From NCBI RefSeq assembly GCF_014132355.1, contig NZ_BLZO01000126.1, forward strand, positions 1 through 64,000: a DNA stretch of 64,000 bases, read 5' to 3'. This document shows, piece after piece, positions 45,210 through 55,617 of the stretch (position 1 is its first letter; each line of letters starts with the position of its first letter). Under the pieces are notes generated by a model. It did no database searches, was not told the origin of the DNA, and worked only from the letters and a program-made list of their open reading frames with translations. The position numbers and the translations under genes were made by a program. The DNA comes from Okeania sp. KiyG1 (GTDB taxonomy: Bacteria; Cyanobacteriota; Cyanobacteriia; Cyanobacteriales; Microcoleaceae).

Positions 45210-46313
45210 CTAATTTAACCCTAAAAATTCCAGATATTGTTGAGCAACATTTTCTACTCTAAATTGTTCTAGCCAAGCCGAATCAACTTGCCGAGAATTA
45301 CCTGATAATATATCTAAAATTTCCTTTGCTATAGCCTCATCATCTCCCACAGGTACAAGGGAACCATATCTACCACCATCAAGAATTTCTTCAGGGCCAC
45401 AAGGACAATTAGTAGAAATTACAGGAGTTCCTAAAGCTAATGCTTCTATCAATACATTTGGTAACCCTTCCCAAAGAGAAGATAGTACAAATACTGCTGC
45501 TTTTTTGAGGTATGGATAAGGGTTATTAGTAAATCCTGGTAAAGCCACATCATTTTCTAAATCTAGTTCCTTAATTAAAGCTTGAAGTTGTACTGTTTCG
45601 CGCCCCCTACCCAAAATCATCAGACGACATGGTTTTGTCTGACGTACTTTAGCAAAAGCTTTAATTAGAGTTGAAAAGTTTTTTTGTGGGTCTAATCTTC
45701 CGACCCCAAGTACTACAGGTGGCTGTCCTAGCTGAAACCAAGGATGGTCTAAAGTTTGTTGCGATTTTTCAAATATACCAGGAGTAATAGTGGGGTTATA
45801 AATAACTTTGATGCGCTTTGGAGAAATACCAGTAATATTAGCTAAATCTTGAGCTACACCATTAGAGTTGGCGAGAATGCCATCTGCCAGAGGGTATAAA
45901 AGCTTTGTACTAATAGCTGACCACTTTTCACTACTGGGTTCATTTCCAGCGTGCATTGATAAAGCATTACGTTCTGAAACTATGACTCTTGTATTTACAA
46001 AGGCCAGATACTTTGCCAAAATAGCCATCTCATTAGGATAATGCAAAAAGGAAAGCAAAACTTTTGGCCGCTCCTGCCGTAGATAACGCACTAACTTGGG
46101 AAGACCTGCTAAAGTTTTTTTAGTCTTAAGGTCAATAATTCTAACTTCTGGCGGTACTTCTGGTAAATATGGTCCTTCTGCCATATTCATCACTAAATCT
46201 ACTTTTACCCCTTGTTTAATAAAAGCTGGCATTAAATTTACAAGCACACGCTCTGCACCACCACCATATAAGAAGCGGATATGTATAGCTAGATCGGTTT
46301 GAGTTGTGGACAT
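45210..46313 (-). CDS. GT4-family glycosyltransferase
   Basis: This 367-residue GT-B glycosyltransferase begins HIRFLYGGGAERVLVNLMPA, a retaining GT4 acceptor-side loop, and has a donor-binding motif VGRLDPQKNFSTLI and the E-x7-E region SLWEGLPNVLIEALALGTPV. It transfers an activated sugar onto a growing glycan at the cytoplasmic face. The gene at 60554 is a close paralogue on the other strand. It precedes capK and the asparagine-synthase-like gene by 128 nt. Confidence 0.9.
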   Translation of the reverse strand: MSTTQTDLAIHIRFLYGGGAERVLVNLMPAFIKQGVKVDLVMNMAEGPYLPEVPPEVRIIDLKTKKTLAGLPKLVRYLRQERPKVLLSFLHYPNEMAILAKYLAFVNTRVIVSERNALSMHAGNEPSSEKWSAISTKLLYPLADGILANSNGVAQDLANITGISPKRIKVIYNPTITPGIFEKSQQTLDHPWFQLGQPPVVLGVGRLDPQKNFSTLIKAFAKVRQTKPCRLMILGRGRETVQLQALIKELDLENDVALPGFTNNPYPYLKKAAVFVLSSLWEGLPNVLIEALALGTPVISTNCPCGPEEILDGGRYGSLVPVGDDEAIAKEILDILSGNSRQVDSAWLEQFRVENVAQQYLEFLGLN

Positions 46314-46554
46314 AATTTAGCCTCTACTGTGGAGAGAACGATTTGTCTTTTTTCATCGTAACTTCCTTGCTTCTTGTTACCGCTCAACTAAACTTACTCA
46401 AACTTACTCAAAAGCCTGAAACCTTAGTTTAACGCAAGTGGATCGACCACTACAGGGTTAAACGGCAAACCCTTTATTCCTTGGTCCAAGACATATTTAC
46501 CAATGGATAATTGATAATTGATAATTGATAATTAGAGATAATTTTCATTATTCA

Positions 46555-47702
46555 TTATCCATTAATGAAATATGCATTTAATAATTTATTTTCTCTGGTT
46601 TTATACAACCCTCTTGTTACTATTTTTCCACTAAATTTCGGTTTTTGTTCTCCATATTTTGGTAAATCATCCCCATCTAAACAGCTTGATTGAGATGTAT
46701 AGGATTCTTCTGTTATTATTACTTTTATTCCTCTTAGTTGGGCTTTATATCTTAACATCTCTATTAACTTATAGTGAGGGATGTTCACAAATTGTTGATT
46801 GTTCTTTTTCCTAATTTTATTTCTTGTTTCCAAGTCTGATTCTGCCCAATAATTAAGGTTCCTATTTCATGGTTGATACACCAATCTATTACTCTTTTAC
46901 TTGCTGTATGGAGATAGTTTTCTACTCGACAATTTCGTTTCGGCTAAGAGCCGACATGAATGTGAGTTAATTTTTTTAACCGATGAGAATTAGTTTGATT
47001 GTGGTTAGTTTTTAATTGAGATTGTAAATAAGAGCGTTGTTTATTATAAAAGGTGTTAATTGCTTTTAATGGTCTGCCTTTAATCAACAGAGGTGATAGT
47101 TCCTGTTTGATTTGTCGTTACAGCTATTAAGTTATTTACTCCTAAATCTACTCCTGCTATTTGTTGATTTTCTGTTGTTTCCTCCTGTTTTTCATAGACT
47201 ATCTCTATTATGTAACAGCTACTTTTGGGGATAATTCTGGTTTCTATTATTTCTGTCTGTGAAGTGGGGATTTTTATTTCACTCATCGACAGATGACAAA
47301 TTCCTTTTTTAAGGTTTTTTTGTAAATTGATTCATGAGGATAGGGCAGAATATTTCGGCATGCATGCTTTATGTTTATATTTGGGAATTTTTGGTCTCCC
47401 TAAAAATTTATTGGGCTGTTTTTGCCACTCTCTTAAGGCTGAAAAATAACTACTCCAAGCTGAGTCTAATCTTCTGATTATCTGTTTGCTAACTTTGGTA
47501 GGTAAAGCTTGATAATCGTCACTTTTAGATACCTTGTGATACAGTTGATTAAAGCTTAGTTTCTTTTTGTTTTCAAAGAAATATTGGCGACTGGATAGTA
47601 ATTGGCTAAATTGAACAGATTTTTCGACAAAAAAGCCTTGTGGTCTATTTCTGACCACAAATAATGTGATTTGGTAATAACATGACGTTCAACTAGCTTC
47701 AT
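46555..47702 (-). pseudogene. tnpB (OrfB) pseudogene
   Basis: Frames along the minus strand give a TnpB: start MKLVERHVITK at 47702, a shift to RPQGFFVEKSVQFSQLL, then RRLDSAWSSYFSALREWQKQ, RuvC-I AGVDLGVNNLIAVTTNQ (47286 frame), a gap, and RuvC-II/III FVNIPHYKLIEMLRYKAQ, ITEESYTSQSS. The zinc ribbon is replaced by FSGKIVTRGLYKT. Several frameshifts and missing stretches (46834-47079) make it inactive. It separates GT4 from hpsE. Confidence 0.82.
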
Positions 47703-47800
47703 ACCTTAATTGTAGCTGATAACGACTCAATGGATAGACAACTGAACAAACTTACTCATTTTAGTTTGATAGCTATAGTTATGAGTAAGTTTGATGAACT

Positions 47801-48766
47801 TTAGATAAGTTTTTGCTTTCTGTATTTACCCGTATTTTTTAAATAATAAAAAGTACTAAGCAAGCTTCCCCAGAAAAATTCAAATTTGAATGCTACAACT
47901 AATTTTGTTTTCACCTGAAACCTGTACTTAATTAAGAGTAATAAAATTCGCTTAATATTTCCTAGTATAGTCTTAAGAAAAATCACAGGTATCTGCCAAC
48001 TTTTAGTATTTATTGTTCGTAGTTGAAAAGTTGCTAAACCTATCCCTTTTGCTAAAGGAATTAGATATTCTTTTTCTAAGCGTTGCTTGGGAATTTTATG
48101 GTGAATACACATAGTTGGATTGTACCAAATTTTCCATCCTCCTTTGTGTAAATAAAGTAAAGCCTCATAGTCTTCACCGGCAACTATTGAATTTCCAACT
48201 CTTCCTATCAAAGCTAACCTAGTAGGGACATTTTCAGACCATGCTTGCTTTCTAACTACTAATCCAGCACCAGGAGGAAGTCTTAATTTTTCTGGTTCAA
48301 ATAAACAGGTTTTAGAACCATGTTCTCTAATAGCTAAAAAAGCTTGAATCGTATCAAAATTTTCTGGAGGATTAACTTCAAAATCACCTATTATTTTACC
48401 ACTATATGCACCTGCTGTTTGATGTTCTTGACCAAATTTAACTGCTTCAATCACCCAATCTGCTTCTGGCAAGTTATCATCGTCAAGAAAACCGATAAAA
48501 TTACCATTAGCTTCTTCAATTGCTTTTTGTCTAGCAAATGCTAACCCTTGCTGTGCTTCAAAACAATATCTCAGTGGTATGTTATCTGGCCATTCAGAGC
48601 GAAAACTATTAACAACTTGAGTAACATTATCGCTGCTATTATTGTCAACTATAATTACTTCCCAAGAAATATTCTCTGTATTAATTTGCGATCGCAGCTT
48701 CTCTAACACCAAAGGTAATCTATTTGCCCCATTGTAAGTTGGTATAGCAACAGTAAAGTCTAGCAT
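47801..48766 (-). CDS. hpsE: Hormogonium polysaccharide glycosyltransferase, HpsE family (GT2)
   Basis: This 321-residue GT2 enzyme starts LDFTVAIPTYNGANRLPLVL and has IIVDNNSSDN, the metal-binding DDD in GFLDDDNLPEADWV and a GEDYEALLYLHKGGWKIWYNP acceptor motif close to 20 residues from HHKIPKQR. A hydrophobic C-terminal stretch (about 250-275) may associate it with the membrane. It is the intact one of three HpsE-type paralogues in the window (others at 51613 and 59486). Its 5' end and upstream region are duplicated in tandem. Confidence 0.88.
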   Translation of the reverse strand: MLDFTVAIPTYNGANRLPLVLEKLRSQINTENISWEVIIVDNNSSDNVTQVVNSFRSEWPDNIPLRYCFEAQQGLAFARQKAIEEANGNFIGFLDDDNLPEADWVIEAVKFGQEHQTAGAYSGKIIGDFEVNPPENFDTIQAFLAIREHGSKTCLFEPEKLRLPPGAGLVVRKQAWSENVPTRLALIGRVGNSIVAGEDYEALLYLHKGGWKIWYNPTMCIHHKIPKQRLEKEYLIPLAKGIGLATFQLRTINTKSWQIPVIFLKTILGNIKRILLLLIKYRFQVKTKLVVAFKFEFFWGSLLSTFYYLKNTGKYRKQKLI

Positions 48767-48920
48767 GATGTTTTAGTCTCGACATTGCTTATACTTCCAT
48801 TCAATATTACTAAGTTAATCTTGAGAAAGTACATAAGTAAAGTCTAGCATGATGTTTTAGTATCGACAATTGCTTATACTTCCATTCAATATTATAAGTT
48901 AATCTTGAGAAAGTACATAA
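48753..48920. repeat. 84-bp tandem duplication spanning the hpsE start
   Basis: GTAAAGTCTAGCATGATGTT through CTTGAGAAAGTACATAA is repeated (48753-48836 and 48837-48920) with few differences. The unit includes the first hpsE codons and the ATG, so a second, orphan start codon and probably a second promoter lie upstream of the real one. Confidence 0.85.
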
Positions 48921-48931
48921 TTATTTATTTT

Positions 48932-49690
48932 ATTCAATCATTTCTAAATTTTTCAGACTATAGCCAAATCTATTAATTCTCTGCTCAAATCTCGACTCCA
49001 CATAACTAGCATATAAATTTTTGATGTTGTTGCTTTTCAACTTATGCCAACGAGAGAAGTATTTATCATTTATATTAGAAAAACTTCCATATTAAGAGGA
49101 AAATTTTCTAATTCTACAAAAGAGTAGATTTTACTTAAAATAATTTGAGGATTTGCCACAAAACTCTCATACTTAAATGCAAAAACATTCTGCAAATTCC
49201 CTCGATCTAATTCAAATTTTTCGTAACATCTCAGCAAATGTTCTACTAAGGAGTGAAGGGGATTTTTGCACCATCTTTTAGTCGCATAATAAACTGCTAT
49301 AGGATGCCTAAGCACAATAATAAAAAATGAATTGGGAAATAACTTTTGCAAGAAGCGAGTTCGCACTAGATTTGGCGGAGATTTTTCGAGCAAAACTGGC
49401 TTTTGAATATCCCAATATTTTTCCCATTGGTGAAACAATTTTTCTGAATTTTCTGAAGTTGCTAATTCAGAATTTTCATCCATAAACGATGCTTGATTAA
49501 AGCCAAAACGTCCAGTTCCACCAAAAGTTTTTGCTGGAGAATAAACTGACTGTAGATGTTGTCCTTCATCTTCCCAAGCTTTTGTATTTTTAAAACCACT
49601 AATTTGAGGATGTTCTCGCAAACATTGAAACAGTAAAGATGTTCCACTTCTGTGTAAGCCACCAATAAAAATAAATTTGTGATTTTGCAT
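48932..49690 (-). pseudogene. Sulfotransferase, one-base frameshift near the C-terminus
   Basis: The N-terminal 200 codons carry the PAPS-binding loop GGLHRSGTSLLFQC (about 8-21), EKSPPNLVRTRFLQKLFPN and FFIIVLRHPIAVYY, as in type I-like bacterial sulfotransferases. The frame stops at 49070 after NMEVFLI. Adding one base at the A5 run 49079-49083 continues with SNINDKYFSRWHKL and ends VESRFEQRINRFGYSL..EMIE at 48932, a normal end for this family. It would sulfate an exopolysaccharide. Loss of the tail may or may not inactivate it. Confidence 0.85.
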
Positions 49691-49737
49691 AATAACTATA
49701 TAGGGAATAGGGAATAAGGAAGAATAAAGACAATTTT

Positions 49738-50074
49738 ACTTCAGGAGTCTGAGAAACTCTATATATCTAAATTAAATTCTGAAATACTATCTAATACTAA
49801 ATTGATAAATGTTTGCTACAAATAGTTAGGATATTTCTTAGGAGTTAACCCACCCCTAACCCCGACCGTGGAGGGGAACTCAGGAGGACCGAGTCCTATG
49901 GGAATGGCTTTAATAGCAGTTTTTAGGTCTAAATTTATCTTTTTAGCCCAAAAGACATCTCCTATAAAGTATTTTAATTGCCCTGATTATTCGTAACATT
50001 CTTTAGACAAATGTACTTCAGGAGTCTGAGAAACTCTATATATCTAGATTAAATCCTGAAATACTATCTAAAAT
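49738..50074. repeat. 60-bp direct repeats flanking MITE-B copy 4
   Basis: ACTTCAGGAGTCTGAGAAAC to CTGAAATACTATCTAA occurs at 49738-49797 and 50015-50074. Between them lie a MITE-B end (AAATTGATAAATGTTTGCTA at 49799) and its other end (ATTCGTAACATTCTTTAG at 49989), with a GGAGGGGAACTCAGGAGG segment. The outer copies are the 3' flank of the sulfotransferase at 50068. Confidence 0.75.
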
Positions 50075-50545
50075 ATACTGTTTTTGAGATTCATTAAATA
50101 TTTGATTAAATTTATCAGAATTAGGTTTTTTATTTCCTGACTTACTGTTCTTCCGCCTTTTTCTAAACTCAGATATTGAGCTGCTTTTCCATAATCTTGC
50201 AGCATTGTTTCATCAAATTCTACATTAATAAATTCACAAAATTTTTTCATCACATTAGATGTTTCTGCTACAAGTTGCTCATAATTCACTAGAATATGAT
50301 TAGATTTGTGTGAATGTTTCAAACTAATTTCGATTGATTCTTTCCATCGTTCTAAACAGCGGTCTATATCCCACGCTCCATACCATCCTTTAGGATATTT
50401 ATGAGAACCTTACTAATAGGGTACTGCCAGAACGTCCCCTACCAAAAATTACAAATTTATTTGGTGGTAAAGATGGTTTTTGCCACAGATATACTCCATA
50501 GTCAGTTATTTCTTTCAGGGTACGTTTTCCTATAGGTAAATTCAT
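50068..50545 (-). pseudogene. Sulfotransferase with internal deletion
   Basis: From MNLPIGKRTLKEITDYGVYL the frame has the PAPS loop VIFGRGRSGSTLLV and then ends. After a shift near 50399 it resumes with KYPKGWYGAWDIDRCLERWK and HILVNYEQLVAETSNVMKKF. About 100 residues normally between the loop and this 3'-phosphate-binding region are missing, so the gene is dead. Its first codons are in one frame with the GT4 C-terminus upstream (YQKLLRTTEHDSGNMNLPIG), so the two genes are fused. Confidence 0.8.
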
Positions 50546-51603
50546 ATTTCCACTATCGTGTTCGGTAGTCCTTAATAATTTTTGATAAAATTCTATAGTC
50601 TGCTGACTTAAATTTGACCATCCTAAATGCTCTAGATTAGCTTGTGGCGATCGCCGTTCTTTTACTGCCCACTCTAACCCAGATTCTAAGATTTCTGTAG
50701 TTAACTCTTCCTGATACAACTTTACCCAATCTTGCCCCACTTGTTCCTGTAACTCTCCCATTGCTCCTTTCTCAGGCACTAATACGAGACAATCAAAAGA
50801 GAGAATAATGCACTGCCTGAATTTAAAATGTCTTTAAACGGTAATACGACCAAATTAGCAGCCCGGAAATATTCCTGCAATTTTTCATCTCGTACAAACC
50901 CAAATTTTAATTTAATCCTAGAATCATTTGCTGCTACTTGCGATATCTGAGTACCAAGTTTGGGAACTATTAATTTACCTGCTACTAACAATATCCAGTT
51001 AGGGGGAGCTAACTCTTTAAAAACTTGGACTAAATGAGGCACATTTTTATAGTTATCAATATTACCTAAAAATAAAAGTACATCAGACCCAGAAGGTATA
51101 TCTAAACTTTTCCTAGCTGCCTCACGATTTACATTGTCAGGATAAACCTGTCTATAATGACCATGAAGAATAACTTTATGAGGGCGATTGCTCAAAATCG
51201 GAAAAGTTAAATCTGCCCACTCTCGACTTACTTGACAATGACTTATGCACCCATCAACTCGCTTGATGAACTCTGACTGAAACCAAGTACCCAATTTAGG
51301 ATGTAATATTGAGTGAGGGTGTTTATCATGAAGAGTCCAAATTAGTTTTGTTCCCCTAGCCCGAGCAAAATCAATAGCTAATAGCATATTTATTCCTCGT
51401 AAACCAGCTATAAAGGGGTTGGGGTGACGGACGATGGTTTCTACTGGCCAGTGAACGTGAAAAATATCATAGTGTTTTAACAGTAGTTTACTCAAAGAAA
51501 ACTCTGTCACACTTATTCCTTGTAGCTCCATAGAGGAATATAACAAATAGCCATAGGGATTTTGATACTTCGTCTTAAATGCTGGCCAAGCAATAATTCT
51601 CAT
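50546..51603 (-). pseudogene. GT4-type glycosyltransferase, frameshifted
   Basis: The protein starts MRIIAWPAFKTKYQNPYGYL and has HVHWPVE, KLIWTLHDKHPH and the donor region FLGNIDNYKNVPHLVQVFKE. The first frame ends after SGSALFSLLIVSY (50779). The next frame resumes with CLVLVPEKGAMGELQEQVGQ and DWVKLYQEEL to YQKLLR, the usual C-terminus. The break lies in a TCTCTTTT run (50797-50806), probably a small deletion. The restored protein has about 350 residues and then reads into a sulfotransferase. Confidence 0.82.
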
Positions 51604-51612
51604 GGAAATTAT

Positions 51613-52625
51613 TTAAGATTTGAATAATTTTACGGAAATTACTTGAGATTCTACATCTGAATTATTATTTTGTGTAGCTCCTGTTAAATAACCATTTTTC
51701 CACAAATAAAAAGGACTGATTAAACTATTGATATATAATTCCAATTCACAAGCTGCGATTACATCTGTTCTTAACTTCAGACCATATTTAAGTAAATGGC
51801 GAATAATTTTACGAGTATCATTTGCCATATAGACTAACAAAGCTAATGGTTTTAACCATGGTTTTACATTTAACATTCGAGTTACATAACGACTCAAACC
51901 AATGCCACGGAAAAATTTAATTAGATATTTTTTTGTGTTCGATGTTGAGGAATTTTGTGAATTACTTCCATTGCTGGATTATACCAAATTTCCCAGCCTG
52001 CTTTTTGAATATAACTAATAGTTTCTGTATCTTCACCAGTTAACATTGAACCTGGTACTCTACCACTTAATATGCATTTATCTGGAACACTTTCTAACCA
52101 TGCTTCTTGACGAACTACTAATCCAGCAGAAGGAGGTATTACCCTAGTTGCAGGTTGATATAATAATGGATAGTCTCCTCTTTCGGTGATGGCAAAAAAT
52201 GGTTTAATTCGGTCAAAATTAGGTGGTAATTCTCCGGCAAAATCTCCATGAATTTGACTAGCATAAGCTCCTGCTTTTGGATATTTTTGAGCAAATTCAT
52301 AAGCTGCTACTACCCAATTTTCTGCTGGGATATTATCATCATCTAGGAAACCAATTAATGGAGAATTTGCTACTTTTACTGCTTTTTTTCTGGCGAATCC
52401 TGCTCCTTGTTGTGCTTCATTACAGTATATTAATGGCATTTTATCTTGCCAGTTTTCTTGATATCTACTAATAATTTCTTTTGTATTGTCTGTACTATTA
52501 TTGTCTACAACAATAATTTCCCAAGATATTCCTTCTAATCTGATTTGATTCCGTAATTTACTTATAACTAATGGTAATTTTTTCGCTCCATTATAAGTAG
52601 GAATTGCTACAGTAAAATCAGTCAT
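51613..52625 (-). pseudogene. HpsE-family glycosyltransferase paralogue 2, frameshifted
   Basis: This GT2 protein (TDFTVAIPTYNGAKKLPLVI, IVVDNNSTDNT, GFLDDDNIPAENWV, GEDTETISYIQKAGWEIWYN) breaks at a T7/A7 run (51928-51934). Adding one base continues as KYLIKFFRGIGLSRYVTRML and reaches 51613 with the usual hydrophobic C-terminal part. The restored length is about 337 residues. It is 10 nt from the next gene, as expected in an operon. Confidence 0.85.
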
Positions 52626-52745
52626 AGTGATGCACTTATTTTATAAATTTTTATCTATCAAAATATACTAAAATCTATCTAATATTTTCGCAATTAGGCA
52701 ACAATTTTTTTCGTAATTTATGTAAGCATTCAGCTATTAGCATTT

Positions 52746-52885
52746 CCTAGGTCATGCTCCGCAAACAGCAATCAGATGTATGAACATATTAAAGTAATAA
52801 CTGAGGTTAGGTTATAGCCAATTTTACTAATTAATTTTAATTATACTTGGTGGACAATTCTCCTCTAGTATGATAATGAGTTAAT
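52746..52885. repeat. Repeat F, inverted copy
   Basis: It is the reverse complement of 17547-17682 with scattered substitutions, and starts at the CCTAGG-type motif (52742). The rest of the gap 52626-52745 is A+T-rich spacer. Confidence 0.65.
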
Positions 52886-53756
52886 AACAAATAGCTGATA
52901 GCTGATAACGCAGTTCCGACCATAGGAGGCTGGCTGACTGATTAATTACTATTCTGGCTGCTTTATTAATACCGTCACGGATTTGGCGGTTACGCTTTTC
53001 TGTAATTGCAGCTAGTTTATTTGACCAAAATCCTTGAGGTCGATTTTCTTTAATGGTTGATACTTGTTTATTGTACCAACGATTCATTGATTTTATCTTT
53101 TTCCCATCTACAACCCGCGCTCGTACCTACATTGGATACACAGGTCAACCAATTATTTACACCATGGTCTATTCCTAATACATTGTCTTGGTTTAATTGA
53201 GGTTTAACTACTATTTCTTTTTCATAGACACGCTTCCCAATAAAAACATTTGTTCCTCGGTAATATTCTCAGTTCTTTAATAGATAAAAATTCGAGATTA
53301 CTCGGAATAGGAATATAAAAAATCTAGACCAAACCAGCGCTTACAGGTATTACAAGCGTGTTACTCTAATTTGATTATCTTTAAGCTTTAATGCTTGTTT
53401 GGGGTAACTAACTGTAGCCATTCCCCCTTTTTTTCTGTAGTTAGGAATCCTTGGTCTGTCTGAGATTTTACCTTCATTGTAGGCTTTCATTAGACCATAA
53501 TAAGAGCGTATGGGATTCAGCTACAGTTCTCAATATTTGTTGTGCGGCTTGAGAATATAAAACTTTGTAATGATAGTTGTGTTTATAAACTTTTTCCTGC
53601 GTCAAACTTGCCATGAGTTTTGTGAGACTTAAAATATAATTGCCGACCATAATATATTCCCATGTTAGTGAGCTTGTGAGACTGTTCAAACAAGAATGTT
53701 AAAATAGCAATAATATCGGGATTTTTACTTACTAAAACTTGCTGACAACTGTACAT
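52881..53756 (-). pseudogene. tnpB (OrfB) pseudogene, 3' truncated
   Basis: From the ATG at 53756: MYSCQQVLVSKNPDIIAILT, SHKLTNMGIYYGRQLYFKSH, then after a shift LYSQAAQQILRTVAES. Further along, in other frames, come RIPNYRKKGG and YPKQALKLKDNQIR, GIDHGVNNWLTCVS (RuvC-I) and WYNKQVSTIKENRPQGFW, NRQIRDGINKAARIVIN. The C-terminal RuvC and zinc-ribbon parts are missing at 52881. There are at least four frame changes. The element end lies at 53835-53975. Confidence 0.82.
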
Positions 53757-53834
53757 TTCAAACAGGGGCTGGAAAATTTATTGTGGTTAATAATAGCACA
53801 AGACCACTTTAGTTATCTAGTCTAAACGACTCGG

Positions 53835-53975
53835 TTGTTTCCATCCCCCGGTTAAAACACGGGGGCCTTCAACGTGGCTCTTCGGTAAAATAAAATACAT
53901 CTCCTTAAAATCCGACTCCTCACCTTTCATCCATCGCTTAAAAGACGATGGCTTTCATGCTCCCGTGTTATTTAG
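53835..53975 (-). mobile_element. Element end with hairpins beside the tnpB pseudogene
   Basis: On the minus strand ACGGGAGCATGAAAGCCATC with a CCATCG/CGATGG hairpin, then a CCCCCG/CGGGGG hairpin, match 6131-6205. It lies upstream of the tnpB start, the place of an IS200/IS605 left end. Confidence 0.55.
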
Positions 53976-54188
53976 GTAAATCAAGAGATGAAACCTTAAG
54001 AGTCATCTGTTTTTGATACCTCTAATATATTGTACCATAGTAAGTGATGGGTCTCACCCCTAGTAAAAAATCATCTTACCTTCAATTTGGCAGTTGAAAG
54101 CCATCAGGCTTCAGCCAATAAGCGTCCTTTTTGCCCTGAGAGAATATTTGGTTCAACGTCGCTTAAAAACCTAAAAAATGACGGGAGT

Positions 54189-54661
54189 AAGTACGCAGCG
54201 CCCGTTTTAACGGCTGGTTGAATAACGACACGCGGGTTTTAACCCGTAGTAAAAATATGCTATACTTAGCAATAGTGGAATAGCAAGTAAGAACAAGGTT
54301 TGTCGCTATGACCTTTAGCTAGTGCGGTGAGATTCCGGCGGACAGGAGACGGGGACGATGCTTCCTACGACGGCTGTTTGCGCAGCATTCGGCACCGAAA
54401 AGCAAGCAGGCAGCTAGAGCAGCGATTTATTGCTCGCTCCTTGAGTAAAACCACTCATGAAAGCTATTCAAAAAAAAAGTAAACTCACAGCTAGATTTCA
54501 TTCTATGCCGAGGAGTATAGGAGTCTGTTGATAGGCTTGAAGCAAATGTGGATTTATGAGGGGCTGCGTGCGGAAGTAAATTCCGCACATTTATTCGCCC
54601 CGTCCCATTTGCGGTGGACTAACCACAGAATCCAGGGTGTTTCAACCCCTGGAGATGTCAA
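54189..54661 (+). ncRNA. HEARO-like structured RNA element, copy 2, no protein gene
   Basis: The 473-bp partner of 24103-24569 is about 80% identical by eye, with differences concentrated in loops and in a variable hairpin (GCAGCGATTTATTGCTCGC here). It ends ACCCCTGGAGATGTCAA at 54661. A frame of 61 codons over its 3' part (KQMWIYEGLRAEV...) is preserved only because the RNA sequence is; I do not consider it coding. Confidence 0.55.
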
Positions 54662-54763
54662 CTCCATCCCCGTGTCTGGTGTGTCACCGCGTCCCCGTGT
54701 CTATGGAGAATAAAACAGCCCTGCCTCCTGGGGGTGGTTATGAGTGGGTATGCATATCTTTTC

Positions 54764-54810
54764 AAATAGATCTCAAATGGGTTCTATAGAACCCCTGAGT
54801 GGATCTATTT
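54764..54810. other. Long imperfect palindrome
   Basis: AAATAGATC (54764-54772) pairs with GATCTATTT (54802-54810), and inside GGGTTC pairs with GAACCC around TATA. It is followed by AAAAATATAG. It could be a bidirectional terminator or a transposase-bound end. Around it, 54820-55100 holds GTGGGGAGTGTGAGG-type low complexity and a GCCCTGTCCT/AGGGCAGGG hairpin at 55066-55093. Confidence 0.5.
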
Positions 54811-55254
54811 AAAAATATAGGGAGAGTGTGGGAGGTGTGGGGAGTGTGAGGAGATGGAAGCAAATTTCAACTTGCTAGGGTTGCCAGCAGATGCGACTAA
54901 CGTCGTCGCGGAGTCGCATATGCTTGCCTCCCTATTCTCGTTCCTGAATTTCGCTCTTCACTCCTCAGTCGTCGGGTCGGACTTCTGCCAAAAGCACATA
55001 CCGCGTATAAAGATACGATCGGGGATTCTATAAAAAGAATTAGGAAAAAACCAGAAAAAAAATAGCCCTGTCCTCATCAAGTGTAGGGCAGGGTCATTTC
55101 AATTATCAGTACCTCTCGCTGTTTGTGCAGCATGACCTAGGAAAGCATTGGGATTGAAATAAGGAATATTCTCTTTTTTTATACCCTTAAAAGGGGAGGC
55201 GCATACCCACAATTTCTCGGTTAAATTAGAGGAGTATAAAGAAAAATAGCGTTG

Positions 55255-55420
55255 TTGACATCCTCCCCGGCCTAAAGGCACGGGGATTCCTACCGAGCCG
55301 TAGCTCCTCAGCGAGTTGACGTCTCACAGGCTGCTGCTACCAGATGCGGTAGTCTTACACTTGCCTCCACGTCCGCGCACGAGTCTCAGAATGCCCTCCC
55401 GCGACTTATCAAGAATTCTT
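55255..55420 (-). mobile_element. Right end / omega-RNA of a tnpB element (minus strand), gene lost
   Basis: On the minus strand GCGCGGACGTGGAGGCAAG, GAGGAGCTACGGCTCGGTAG and CCGTGCCTTTAGGCCGGGGA end in GGATGTCAA at 55255. This is the same as 13340-13511, where tnpB is still recognisable. No tnpB frame is left here. A CGCCCGCTTATGGGCG hairpin lies downstream at 55583-55598. Confidence 0.65.
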
Positions 55421-55617
55421 ATGGATGCTGATCTGTGCCTCCAAGTTTAAGCTGCTCATTGACCTGAAAGCTTCCCTTGTTCAGCTCTCAACTGAAGGAA
55501 TCTCGACCTAATCTTCTTTTCTACAGTATTTATGAGACAAGGCGGGTATATAACCAATTTCATTATAGCATAGTATAGAAAGTCGCCCGCTTATGGGCGA
55601 GGCCTTAAACCCAATTT

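Noticed and set aside
54528-54713. 61-codon frame KQMWIYEGLRAEV... in the second HeARO-like element
   Set aside because: The corresponding frame in the first copy is not kept, whereas stem pairing is, so the conservation is that of an RNA.
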